Source: Chthoniobacterales bacterium (GTDB lineage: Bacteria > Verrucomicrobiota > Verrucomicrobiia > Chthoniobacterales > UBA10450). Taken from it: a DNA stretch of 9,560 nt. The first letter of the stretch is position 1; each line of letters starts with the position of its first letter. A program made the translations under genes and the position numbers. The stretch lies in assembly GCA_013812515.1 (NCBI GenBank), contig JACCTI010000309.1, forward strand, positions 1 through 9,560, in the 5' to 3' direction. Below the pieces are notes generated by a model. The model saw only the letters and a program-made list of their open reading frames with translations, ran no database searches and was not told the DNA's origin. Below are positions 1-6,193 of the stretch, one piece after another.

Positions 1-450
1 GTTGATCTCGCGACAGGCGGCGCGAATCGGCTCGCGCAGTGGCGGCTTCGCGCCGAGTCCGAGCAGCCCATCAAGGAGGACCAGATGTGGGAGGGGCCTC
101 AGTGGCCCGACTGCCTCGGCAGCGCGCTGCGTCGGGGCACTGAGGCCCCTCCCACATTCCGCCAGTTTCTTACGCGCGAGCTCACCCAGATCGTCTTCTG
201 GAAACGCGAGCCGCAGTTCGATCGACCAGCCGTCTGCGCGCAACAACTCCGCAGCCGCGAATGCATCGCCCGCGTTGTTGCCTTTGCCCGCGAACACAAT
301 GCAGCGTCCGGGTGACGGAAAGAATTTGGTGACGGTCGCCGCAATACCGACGGCGGCTTCGTCCATCAAAGCCTCCGCCGTGACGCCGCGTGAGAACGCC
401 ATCTCTTCCGCGGCTCGCATCGCAGCGGCGCTGAGGACGGGCAAATCCAA
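1..450 (-). CDS. nnrE: NAD(P)H-hydrate epimerase, N-terminal part (cut by window edge)
   Basis: The first 150 codons of a YjeF_N-type protein are visible; the gene continues past position 1. The family epimerises damaged NADHX/NADPHX so that the partner dehydratase can repair it; many bacteria fuse both activities, but the second domain would lie outside the window. Visible marks are the N-terminal helix (residues 7-30), the nucleotide-binding loop FAGKGNNAGDAF (53-64, a variant of GNNGGDG) and the acidic strand VLLDGLLGLG (124-133), whose Asp127 matches the catalytic Asp. The start is taken as TTG at 450, right behind the amidase stop (453-451) and in the same frame, with GGAGG at 460-456 as a well-placed ribosome site; ATG at 420 is the alternative but has none. 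Residues 99-122 are encoded largely by a palindrome (85-157) and look like an insertion between two conserved blocks. Confidence 0.88.
   Translation of the reverse strand, partial: MDLPVLSAAAMRAAEEMAFSRGVTAEALMDEAAVGIAATVTKFFPSPGRCIVFAGKGNNAGDAFAAAELLRADGWSIELRLAFPEDDLGELARKKLAECGRGLSAPTQRAAEAVGPLRPLPHLVLLDGLLGLGAKPPLREPIRAACREIN
85..157. repeat. 73-bp palindromic element inside nnrE
   Basis: Arm 85-111 and arm 131-157 are inverted copies of each other with 26 of 27 positions matching; a 19-base spacer (112-130) separates them. The arm opens with ATGTGGGAGGGGCCTCAGTG. The element keeps the nnrE frame open and encodes roughly residues 99-122 (ECGRGLSAPTQ...RPLPH), between conserved LARKKLAE and LVLLDGLLGLG. 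Such perfect arms are not expected from protein-coding constraint, so a REP-like or RPE-like mobile or structural DNA repeat is the best reading. Confidence 0.85.
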
Positions 451-1299
451 TCAATCCTCCGTGCTTTTCTTCTTGGTCGAGCTACTGCTCTTTTTCTTGC
501 TGCTGCTCGATTTCTTCTTTTTCGAGGATGAACCCTTCTTGCGTGAGGATTTCGAATGGCGCGCGGAATGTTTGGCCCGCGAAGTCGACCGCACGAAATC
601 AGGTCCGTTGAACGGTTGTGGCAGCACGTCAACCGACGCCATCGAGCCGCTCGCGAGCGGTTTAGCCATCGGCGCGCGGAAGCCGCGCAGACCGCGCCCG
701 ATTTCTTCTGCCAGCTTCTGCCGGTAACTCGGGCGTAACGCGTAGCTCGCTTCCGTCGGATTTGTGAGAAACCCGCACTCGACGAGAACCGCCGGAATCT
801 TGGTGCGGCGCAGAACAAAGAAGCCGCGCCGCCGGATGCCACGGTTCTCGGAGGGCGATCCCGCGACGACGTTGCGATGAATATTTGCCGCCAGCGATGC
901 GGAATCGCGACCGTAGTAGTAAGTCTCGATCCCGTTCGCGCCAACGCGGCTCGAGGAATTAAAGTGAACGGAGACGAAAGTGGCGTTCCGATACGAGTTC
1001 GCAATCGCGACGCGTTCTCCCAGCGGAACGAAGACATCGCTATTGCGCGTCATGATCACGCGATAACCACTTTCCTGCAGAACTCTGCGTAGGCGCCGCG
1101 CGACATCGAGCGTCAAATTCTTTTCGCCGACGCGCTGACGCGGAACTCCGCCGCGATCGAATCCGCCGTGGCCCGCGTCGATAACGATGGTGCGGGATTG
1201 CGCATGCGCTTCGCTCGAAAGAAGCGTGGTAGCAAGAAACGCAAATGCGAGAACGACGAAACGGCAGCGAAAAGCCAGTGAACGAAGAGAGTTAGTCAT
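451..1299 (-). CDS. Secreted N-acetylmuramoyl-L-alanine amidase (Amidase_3) with Lys/Ser-rich tail
   Basis: Zinc amidase that cuts the bond between MurNAc and the stem peptide of peptidoglycan, acting outside the inner membrane during wall turnover or cell separation. With ATG at 1299 the protein has 282 residues: a signal peptide (about 1-33, ending SSEAHA before QSRT), then the catalytic domain with Zn ligands His44 (IDAGHGG), Glu59 and His112 (SVHFNS) and the catalytic Glu174 (VECGFLTN). After about residue 238 comes a low-complexity tail of Lys and Ser runs with no cysteine, which may bind an anionic polymer or lie against the wall. The start overlaps the stop of the upstream gene (ATGACTAA, 1299-1292), which suggests coupled translation; an earlier in-frame start at 1362 would put extra residues before the signal peptide. 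No LysM, SPOR or AMIN targeting domain is seen. Confidence 0.9.
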   Translation of the reverse strand: MTNSLRSLAFRCRFVVLAFAFLATTLLSSEAHAQSRTIVIDAGHGGFDRGGVPRQRVGEKNLTLDVARRLRRVLQESGYRVIMTRNSDVFVPLGERVAIANSYRNATFVSVHFNSSSRVGANGIETYYYGRDSASLAANIHRNVVAGSPSENRGIRRRGFFVLRRTKIPAVLVECGFLTNPTEASYALRPSYRQKLAEEIGRGLRGFRAPMAKPLASGSMASVDVLPQPFNGPDFVRSTSRAKHSARHSKSSRKKGSSSKKKKSSSSKKKSSSSTKKKSTED

Positions 1300-2155
1300 C
1301 AAGGGGGACAGCAGGAGGACGGGCTGAAAGTTTCGATGCACGTTTGGATTGCACAGGGGCATCGAGGATGCCGCCCTTCACGGCGACGCCCCCATCGGTA
1401 GCGCGGCGGAGACGAGGCCGTGATTTCGTTTCCATGAAAGTCTGACGCGCGAGCAGTTCTCCATTTAATCCCACTTCCGCATAGGACCAGGTGCGCGGTG
1501 CGGCGCAGTGCAGGACATGGAGGCGATTGCTTTGATCGAGCTCGGCCTGCGGATCATCGAACGCGATCACCCGTCCGAGCGGAAACGTGTTGTAGACCGC
1601 GCCGGTCGTCTTGTCTTCGACGCGAACGTAAAGCTTCGTGTGATCCGGGAATCGATTCGAGAGAAGCGAGTAGGTCCGCACGCTGCCCGCACCCGGTGTC
1701 CCTTCCGGCACCCCAACGGTTCGTTGCCAGATCGGACGCGCTTCACCGACCTGCACGACCTTCGCCTGCGAATAGAAAAATTTGTTCAAGTCCGCGAAGT
1801 ACACGTTGGCGCGGACGTGATAGGCGCCAAGCTCCTGCACCGGAAAGTTCGGCGTCAGGTTGATTTTTCGAGTCACGGTCTTGCCGCTTTCAATGCGCAG
1901 CGGCGGTTCGCCCTCTCGCGTGTTCGGGGCAAGGAAACGGCCTTCGTTCGCCGTCACTTCAAAGCCGAACCAGGGTTGCCCGTTCTCCTCGCGCAGTTCG
2001 ATGTCGCGCCCAGCCAGATTCGTGATCTTGACTGTCGCGAGGAGCGGTTCATACGCGATGTATTGCACGCGGGGAAACTTCAGCTCCACCTGGATTTGCG
2101 CTGACGCGCGACCCGCGAGCAGGACGAGCAAAACGAATGCGGCCACGCGGTTCAT
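1292..2155 (-). CDS. Secreted or periplasmic protein of unknown function
   Basis: 287 residues starting with a clear signal peptide (MNRVAAFVLLVLLAGRASA, then QIQVEL). The mature part alternates short hydrophobic strands (VQYIAYEPLLATVKITNLAG, then IESGKTVTRKINL and GAYHVRANVYF), a pattern typical of Ig-like beta-sandwich domains that bind or present other proteins. No catalytic motif or membrane anchor is visible. The C-terminal 50 residues are basic and probably disordered. It sits directly upstream of the amidase, whose ATG overlaps its stop, so a role at the envelope is reasonable but only inferred. No ribosome-binding site precedes ATG 2155; a -10-like TATTCT lies 9 bases upstream. I do not recognise a named family. 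Confidence 0.8.
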   Translation of the reverse strand: MNRVAAFVLLVLLAGRASAQIQVELKFPRVQYIAYEPLLATVKITNLAGRDIELREENGQPWFGFEVTANEGRFLAPNTREGEPPLRIESGKTVTRKINLTPNFPVQELGAYHVRANVYFADLNKFFYSQAKVVQVGEARPIWQRTVGVPEGTPGAGSVRTYSLLSNRFPDHTKLYVRVEDKTTGAVYNTFPLGRVIAFDDPQAELDQSNRLHVLHCAAPRTWSYAEVGLNGELLARQTFMETKSRPRLRRATDGGVAVKGGILDAPVQSKRASKLSARPPAVPLDD

Positions 2156-2161
2156 CGGGCG

Positions 2162-2589
2162 CTAGAATACCGCAAGTCGATCAGGAAGAAAGCGGCCCCG
2201 GCCTCGCCGATTCAAAATTCCCTTCGCTGGCGGCTGAGGTGACGCTCCGGCTCGCGCGGCCTGCGTCCGCGGCGCGCCCATCACTCGCGATTTGCGGCGC
2301 GAGACGGTGGAGACGATCAGCTCATCCAAAGGCACGTGGATCGTCTCGGCGGGGAACAGCGTCTGCAGGCCGGCGAACATTTCGCTCGAGCGTGCCGCCG
2401 AGATGCAGGCCATCGACACCTTCGCCGCGCAATTGCGCGCTAAGGAGCGAGCAACGCGTCACCCCGCGCGCCCTATCGAGTGCGCCGGGCCGAAGTTACA
2501 ATCCCGCAGTGATGCTCGATGTGCTCCTTCACCATGTCCGCGAACTGCTCTCCGACCTCAACGTCGCGATGGACAATGAGCACCTGCAT
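2162..2589 (-). pseudogene. Receiver-like (response-regulator-type) gene broken by two frameshifts
   Basis: Three pieces in three frames read as one protein. Piece 1 starts with ATG 2589 and reads MQVLIVHRDVEVGEQFADMV up to a TAG at 2475-2473. Piece 2, one frame over from about 2483, reads ALDRARGVTRCSLL, then QLRGEGVDGLHLGGTL. Piece 3, shifted again near 2387, reads SEMFAGLQTLFP, then VPLDELIVSTVSRR, and runs to TAG 2164-2162. An extra base near 2484-2490 and another near 2387-2389 (CTCGAGCGAAATG) would explain it. The opening resembles the first strand and helix of a CheY-like receiver (LIVHRD), though the phosphorylation Asp cannot be placed. ATG 2589 overlaps the TAA of the TPR gene (TAATG), so it was translationally coupled to it. 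Loss of function and assembly error both remain possible. The Pro/Arg-rich end (2162-2285) may not belong to the original gene. Confidence 0.6.
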
Positions 2590-3731
2590 TATTGCGCGGC
2601 AAGGGTGAGTGGTGGCGGGAAGAGGTTCAGTAACTTGGTCGGCTCCGCGCGGACGTCCTGGAGTTGATCGTTATAATAGACGCGAACCTGGTAACCGGCG
2701 TACTCCCGGCTTGGATCGGCTTCGGGTTTCTTCGCGGCCGGCCGCGCTTTTTTTCCCGAGATTGGCGGAGTCACTGCCGCAGCCGCTTCGGTCAAAGCAG
2801 CTTCGGAAGAGATGGCCCCGTTCTTCAAGCGCACATAGCTCACGGCCAAAACCTCCGGGTTCGTGCTCTTCCAGTCGTGATTTGGCGTGACCCACTCGTA
2901 GTTCACTTCGGCATCGGTCAGCGCGACCTTATTGTTGTCGACCGTGTCGTAGAAGTAGACCTGGATTTTCACCTTCGTATGATCGACCAGATTTTGCGGG
3001 CGCACTTTCACGCCGACGCGCAGCGTCAGGTTCGTGTCCGCTTCGGGATCGGGCGTCTCCGCCACCGTGGCCTCGGTGATCCCAAACGTGGAGCCGTCCG
3101 GAATGCCTTCCGGATCAGTGCGGGTGTTGCCGGCGTTGAGAGGCGAAACTCCGGTAAATCCGGGGACAGCGGCGCTTGCTGGCGCGCCGGGCGCAACACC
3201 GACTCTTAACTTCAACTCCGCGAGTTCGTAGAGCGCGCCGGCTGAAGGACCAATGTTCTCAATCTTTTGCCAGACGGCGTTCGACTTGTCCAGCGCTTGG
3301 ATCGATTCGTAAATCATGGCCATCTCGGCGAGCACTTTTGCGTTTTGCGGCTCGCGTTGCGATGCGTCTTGCAAACGCACGAGAGCGTTCGCCGTGTCCC
3401 CCCGTTCGCGGAGCTGAGTCGCCTCTTGCAGGAGACGTTCGACCACGGAAAGCGTGGCGCTTGTCGGGGAAGGTTGTGCCTGCGCGGTCGTAGTCGTTTG
3501 GGGAACCGCAGAAGGCGCCACTTGCGGGACCACCGGCGTCGCAGCGGGCACAGCTGCTTGGGTCGCAGCGGTTGCGGATGGCGGTTGCGCCGCGGCACGC
3601 GCGGCGCGGGCGCGTTCGGCGTAATGCACCGAAATCACCAGGAACTCGAGCAAGCCAAGTATCGCCACGACAGTCACCGCAATCTTGAATGTCTTGTCCG
3701 GGTGTGCCGGAGTGTAAGTGGTCGCACGCAT
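2589..3731 (-). CDS. Membrane-anchored TPR protein of unknown function
   Basis: 380 residues. A cytoplasmic N-terminus is followed by one membrane helix (about 16-37, IAVTVVAILGLLEFLVISV), an Ala/Pro/Thr/Gln-rich linker (about 44-92), a helical stretch with at least one TPR-type repeat pair (about 95-175: ERGDTANALVRLQDASQREP and LAEMAMIYESIQALDKSNAV), and a C-terminal beta-rich domain (about 230-375) with VKVRPQNLVDHTKVKIQVYF and YAGYQVRVYYNDQLQD, split by an A/K/P-rich insert. The topology places the TPRs outside the inner membrane, so it probably scaffolds envelope proteins. It opens a tight gene cluster with a receiver-like gene, a secreted protein and a wall amidase. No ribosome site precedes ATG 3731; a TTGACA box lies 37 bases upstream. 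Function is not recognised. Confidence 0.82.
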   Translation of the reverse strand: MRATTYTPAHPDKTFKIAVTVVAILGLLEFLVISVHYAERARAARAAAQPPSATAATQAAVPAATPVVPQVAPSAVPQTTTTAQAQPSPTSATLSVVERLLQEATQLRERGDTANALVRLQDASQREPQNAKVLAEMAMIYESIQALDKSNAVWQKIENIGPSAGALYELAELKLRVGVAPGAPASAAVPGFTGVSPLNAGNTRTDPEGIPDGSTFGITEATVAETPDPEADTNLTLRVGVKVRPQNLVDHTKVKIQVYFYDTVDNNKVALTDAEVNYEWVTPNHDWKSTNPEVLAVSYVRLKNGAISSEAALTEAAAAVTPPISGKKARPAAKKPEADPSREYAGYQVRVYYNDQLQDVRAEPTKLLNLFPPPLTLAAQ

Positions 3732-3744
3732 GATGAGGGTATGT

Positions 3745-3774
3745 TCTGTAAGCGACCTCGCGCAAGAATGTCAA
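3745..3774 (-). promoter_or_regulatory. Candidate sigma70-type promoter for the TPR cluster
   Basis: On the minus strand TTGACA (3774-3769) is a perfect -35 box; 18 bases later TACAGA (3750-3745) is a poor -10 (3 of 6). It lies in the 131-base gap between the ACT gene and the TPR gene. Transcription would start only about 6-8 bases before ATG 3731, so the message would be nearly leaderless, which fits the absence of a ribosome-binding site. Confidence 0.35.
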
Positions 3775-3862
3775 ATTGGCGACCGGCGCTTGCGCCAAGC
3801 GCGTGCCCTCTCTCGCCACAACGTCTCCGCCCGGCGATCCAGAACAGTCCCGTCTCCGGCGC

Positions 3863-4333
3863 CTAACGAGAGATGTCGCTTTGGCTAAGGAGCTTGAAGC
3901 CTTCGCCGAGAAGAACCGACGTCGCACAATCGGTGTCGTCGACGTGGATCGCGAGGGCCGCGAAGCCGCGTGGCCGTATCAGCAATGGGTAGGTGAAATG
4001 TATGTTCACCTCCGCCATGAGCAGCGCCGCGAGCAACTTGGCCAGCTGGCCCGCCACCTCGGACATTTCCACGATCACCATCTTGCAAACACCGAACGCG
4101 ACATCGTGCTCGCCGAACAGCATCTCGACTCGATCCGGGTCGCTCACCACCACACGCGCGATCGCCGAGTCGGTCGATTCGGCGATGCTCAGCGCCAGAA
4201 CATCGACGTGGTGCGCGTTCAAGAGCCGCACCACTTCGAGCATGGCGCCGACTTTGTTCGGCAGGAAAACCGAGAACTGCCGAACCAGTGGTCCATCGAT
4301 TTTGGAAGTCGTTTCAGGAAGGTCTAAAGCCAT
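3863..4333 (-). CDS. Tandem ACT-domain protein (amino-acid-binding regulator)
   Basis: 156 residues made of two ACT domains in a row. The first (about 17-83) has VRQFSVFLPNKVGAMLEVVR, then LLNAHHVDVLALSIAEST; the second (about 88-156) has EVAGQLAKLLAALLMAEVNI, then HFTYPLLIRPRGFAALAI. ACT pairs bind amino acids or related small ligands and usually modulate an enzyme or act as sensors; free-standing tandem ACT proteins are widespread, and their targets are mostly unknown. There is no DNA-binding or catalytic domain. ATG 4333 is chosen because the ACT fold begins soon after it; the longer TTG start at 4387 adds a poor-quality 18-residue lead. The gene is divergent from lysS, with 127 bases between the starts, and is 131 bases ahead of the TPR gene. 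Confidence 0.85.
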   Translation of the reverse strand: MALDLPETTSKIDGPLVRQFSVFLPNKVGAMLEVVRLLNAHHVDVLALSIAESTDSAIARVVVSDPDRVEMLFGEHDVAFGVCKMVIVEMSEVAGQLAKLLAALLMAEVNIHFTYPLLIRPRGFAALAIHVDDTDCATSVLLGEGFKLLSQSDISR

Positions 4334-4460
4334 GGGAAGGTGCGCGAACGCGGGCGAACTATGTCCCTGCGCGGCTTTTTTTTGCAAACGAATATTCCCC
4401 CGGTCGAGAGAGATTCCCGCTGTTCATCTTGCCCCCCGGCTCTAAACTTCGCCTCCGAAG
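4334..4460. other. Divergent intergenic region between the ACT gene and lysS
   Basis: 127 bases that must hold the start signals of both genes. On the plus strand TGTTCA (4421-4426), 16 bases, then TAAACT (4443-4448) is a weak promoter candidate for lysS that would leave a leader of about 5-10 bases. On the minus strand CATAGT lies about 25 bases before ATG 4333. A run of eight T (4376-4383) has no hairpin before it. Neither gene has a clear ribosome-binding site. Confidence 0.4.
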
Positions 4461-5957
4461 ATGGACGAGGAGAACGAGCTGCTCGCGCAGCGGCGACATA
4501 AATTGGAAGCGTTGCAGGCGCGCGGCGTCTCGCCTTTCGGCGCAGCCTTCGAAACGGCGGGAACCATCGCCGAGGTGCGCGAGAAGTTTGTCGAAGGCGA
4601 AACGCTGCGCGCGGCCGGCCGTATCACCGCGCATCGCGACATGGGCAAGAGCCACTTTGTCGATCTGCGGGACTCAACCGGACGTATCCAGATTTACCTT
4701 CAGGCGAAGGCGCTCGGTCCGGAGCTGATGGAGATTTTCGGCCTCCTTGATCTCGGTGACTTCATCGGTGTCGAAGGAACGTACTTCGTGACCAAAACGG
4801 GCGAACCGACGCTGAAGGTCACGAGCTTGCAGGTGCTCGGGAAATCACTTCGCCCGCTGCCCGAAAAATGGCACGGCCTTCAGGACATCGAGACGCGCTA
4901 CCGGCTGCGCTATCTCGATCTGCTGACTAACGAGCAATCGCGCACGGTCTTCGATAAACGAATCCGGATCGTCCGCGAGATCCGCCGCTTTTTCGAGGAC
5001 CGAGGTTTTCTCGAAGTGGAGACGCCGATCCTCCAGGCCGTCCCGGGCGGGGCCGCGGCGGAACCGTTCCGCACGCATCACAACGCGCTGGGCCTCGATC
5101 TCTCCTTGCGCATCGCGCCGGAGCTTTACCTGAAACGGCTGCTCGTGGGCGGCTTCACGAAAGTCTTCGAGTTGAACCGCAATTTTCGGAACGAAGGCAT
5201 TTCGCGTCGCCATAACCCGGAGTTCACGATGCTGGAGGCGTATTGGGCCTACGCAGATTTCGGTAAGATGGCGAACCTGGTCGAGGAGTTGATCTGCCAT
5301 CTCGCGGAGATGCTGGAGGGACGCGCGCCGTCGCATCCCGACTCTGCGGGGACGGGACAGCACACGTCCCTCCAAATCGAACATAGGGACGCCGAGGGAA
5401 ACGTGACCCGCACGATCAATCTCGCGCGGCCCTGGCGCCGTGCGCAGTATCGCGATCTCATCCGCGAAGTCGATCCTGCATGGTTTGAGTATAGCAGCGC
5501 GCAACGGCGCGAGCGTTGCCGCGAGTTCGGCGTAGAGATTCGTCCGCAGATGGCTGATTACGAAGTCACGCAGCAGGTCTTCGAGAAGCTCGTGGAAGAG
5601 GAAACTATCGATCCGCTCTTCGTGACGCATTGCCCCAAAGAACTGGTGCCGCTGGCCAGACAGAACGCTGAGGACGATTCGCTGGTGGATGTTTACGAAC
5701 TAATTATCAACGGTCAGGAAATCTCGCCCGGCTACTCGGAATTGAACGATCCCATCGCGCAGCGCCGCCGCCTCCTCGAGCAAGCCGGCGAAGAGACGCA
5801 GAAGCTGGATGAGGAATTCCTCCTCGCGCTCGAACACGGGATGCCGCCGGCGGGCGGGATCGGGCTTGGGATTGATCGACTGACGATGTTGCTGACCGGC
5901 GCCGAGTCGATCCGCGACGTTATTCTCTTTCCGTTGCTCAGACCGAAGCGGGATTAA
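4461..5957 (+). CDS. lysS: Lysyl-tRNA synthetase, class II
   Basis: 498 residues. The enzyme charges tRNA(Lys) with lysine in the cytoplasm. An OB-fold anticodon-binding domain fills about residues 52-145 (LRAAGRITAHRDMGKSHF, DLRDSTGRIQIYLQ). The class II catalytic core follows: motif 1 around FLEVETPIL (183-191), motif 2 NRNFRNEGIS (239-248) with the ATP-binding Arg, the substrate-pocket stretch NGQEISPGYSELNDP, and motif 3 GLGIDRLTML (468-477) with Arg473. All key residues are present and the length is normal for the family, so it should be active. Residues 286-303 (EGRAPSHPDSAGTGQHTS) are encoded by a 61-bp palindrome and sit in a loop between a helix (ELICHLAEML) and a strand (LQIEHRDAEG), where I expect only a short turn. 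ATG 4461 is the first plausible start, with no obvious ribosome site. Confidence 0.97.
   Translation: MDEENELLAQRRHKLEALQARGVSPFGAAFETAGTIAEVREKFVEGETLRAAGRITAHRDMGKSHFVDLRDSTGRIQIYLQAKALGPELMEIFGLLDLGDFIGVEGTYFVTKTGEPTLKVTSLQVLGKSLRPLPEKWHGLQDIETRYRLRYLDLLTNEQSRTVFDKRIRIVREIRRFFEDRGFLEVETPILQAVPGGAAAEPFRTHHNALGLDLSLRIAPELYLKRLLVGGFTKVFELNRNFRNEGISRRHNPEFTMLEAYWAYADFGKMANLVEELICHLAEMLEGRAPSHPDSAGTGQHTSLQIEHRDAEGNVTRTINLARPWRRAQYRDLIREVDPAWFEYSSAQRRERCREFGVEIRPQMADYEVTQQVFEKLVEEETIDPLFVTHCPKELVPLARQNAEDDSLVDVYELIINGQEISPGYSELNDPIAQRRRLLEQAGEETQKLDEEFLLALEHGMPPAGGIGLGIDRLTMLLTGAESIRDVILFPLLRPKRD
5314..5374. repeat. 61-bp imperfect palindromic element inside lysS
   Basis: The outer 10 bases TGGAGGGACG (5314-5323) return exactly inverted as CGTCCCTCCA (5365-5374). 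Extending inwards, about 21 of 26 facing positions match (5314-5339 against 5349-5374), with a loop of about 9 bases in the middle. Several mismatches are C/A pairs on this strand and would be G-U pairs in RNA from the other strand. The reading frame stays open across it and adds about 18 residues to LysS. It is a different sequence from the palindrome in nnrE, although both ends carry a GGGAGGG/GGAGGG-like edge. Confidence 0.75.
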
Positions 5958-6193
5958 GCAAGCTCAGCGCGAGATCTTCCGCTCTCCGCCGTGTTCGGCC
6001 CGTCCGTGGCACTGTCGAAGCCGGAGGTGCTGTCGTGCGACGAAGCGATACTAACCCTATTTTTGCACTAACTCGGCACAATTATTCCTTCGCTCCCCAA
6101 ACTGCATGAGCTTTGCTCGTCTGACGACATTCTTGCCGACGCAAAATCTCAGTGTCTTGCAGACCGAGTCCAAACGCGCGAAGTGTCGCGACC
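5958..6193. other. Intergenic region between lysS and the sulfurylase gene
   Basis: 236 bases with no convincing gene, tRNA or terminator. A short perfect palindrome GTCGTGCGAC lies at 6032-6041, followed by an AT-richer stretch (6048-6090) that contains TTGCAC and is the most likely place for the promoter of the downstream gene, but no good -10 box at normal spacing is visible. No riboswitch structure was recognised. Confidence 0.4.

Noticed and set aside
85..157. Palindrome as a transcription terminator
   Set aside because: No T-run follows either arm and it lies within a conserved gene.
2..727. Long plus-strand open frame opposite nnrE and the amidase
   Set aside because: Arg/Ser-rich shadow with a run of Phe/Leu/Glu that is only the antisense of the Lys/Ser tail; the minus-strand genes have clear motifs.
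1508..2104. Plus-strand open frame opposite the secreted protein
   Set aside because: Antisense of a gene with a signal peptide and normal composition; no motif of its own.
3267..3866. Plus-strand and other-frame ORFs opposite the TPR gene
   Set aside because: Arg/Gly/Cys-rich shadows in GC-rich DNA; the TPR frame has a membrane helix and sensible composition.
4376..4383. T-run as an intrinsic terminator
   Set aside because: No convincing GC-rich hairpin precedes it on the plus strand, and the genes on both sides diverge, so none ends here.
4334..4387. TTG start for the ACT protein
   Set aside because: Extra residues are poor in ACT features and the reading crosses into probable promoter DNA.
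6152..6193. Upstream GTG start for the sulfurylase
   Set aside because: Adds 14 residues without Sat-like features and has no ribosome site; ATG 6194 is simpler, though not proven.
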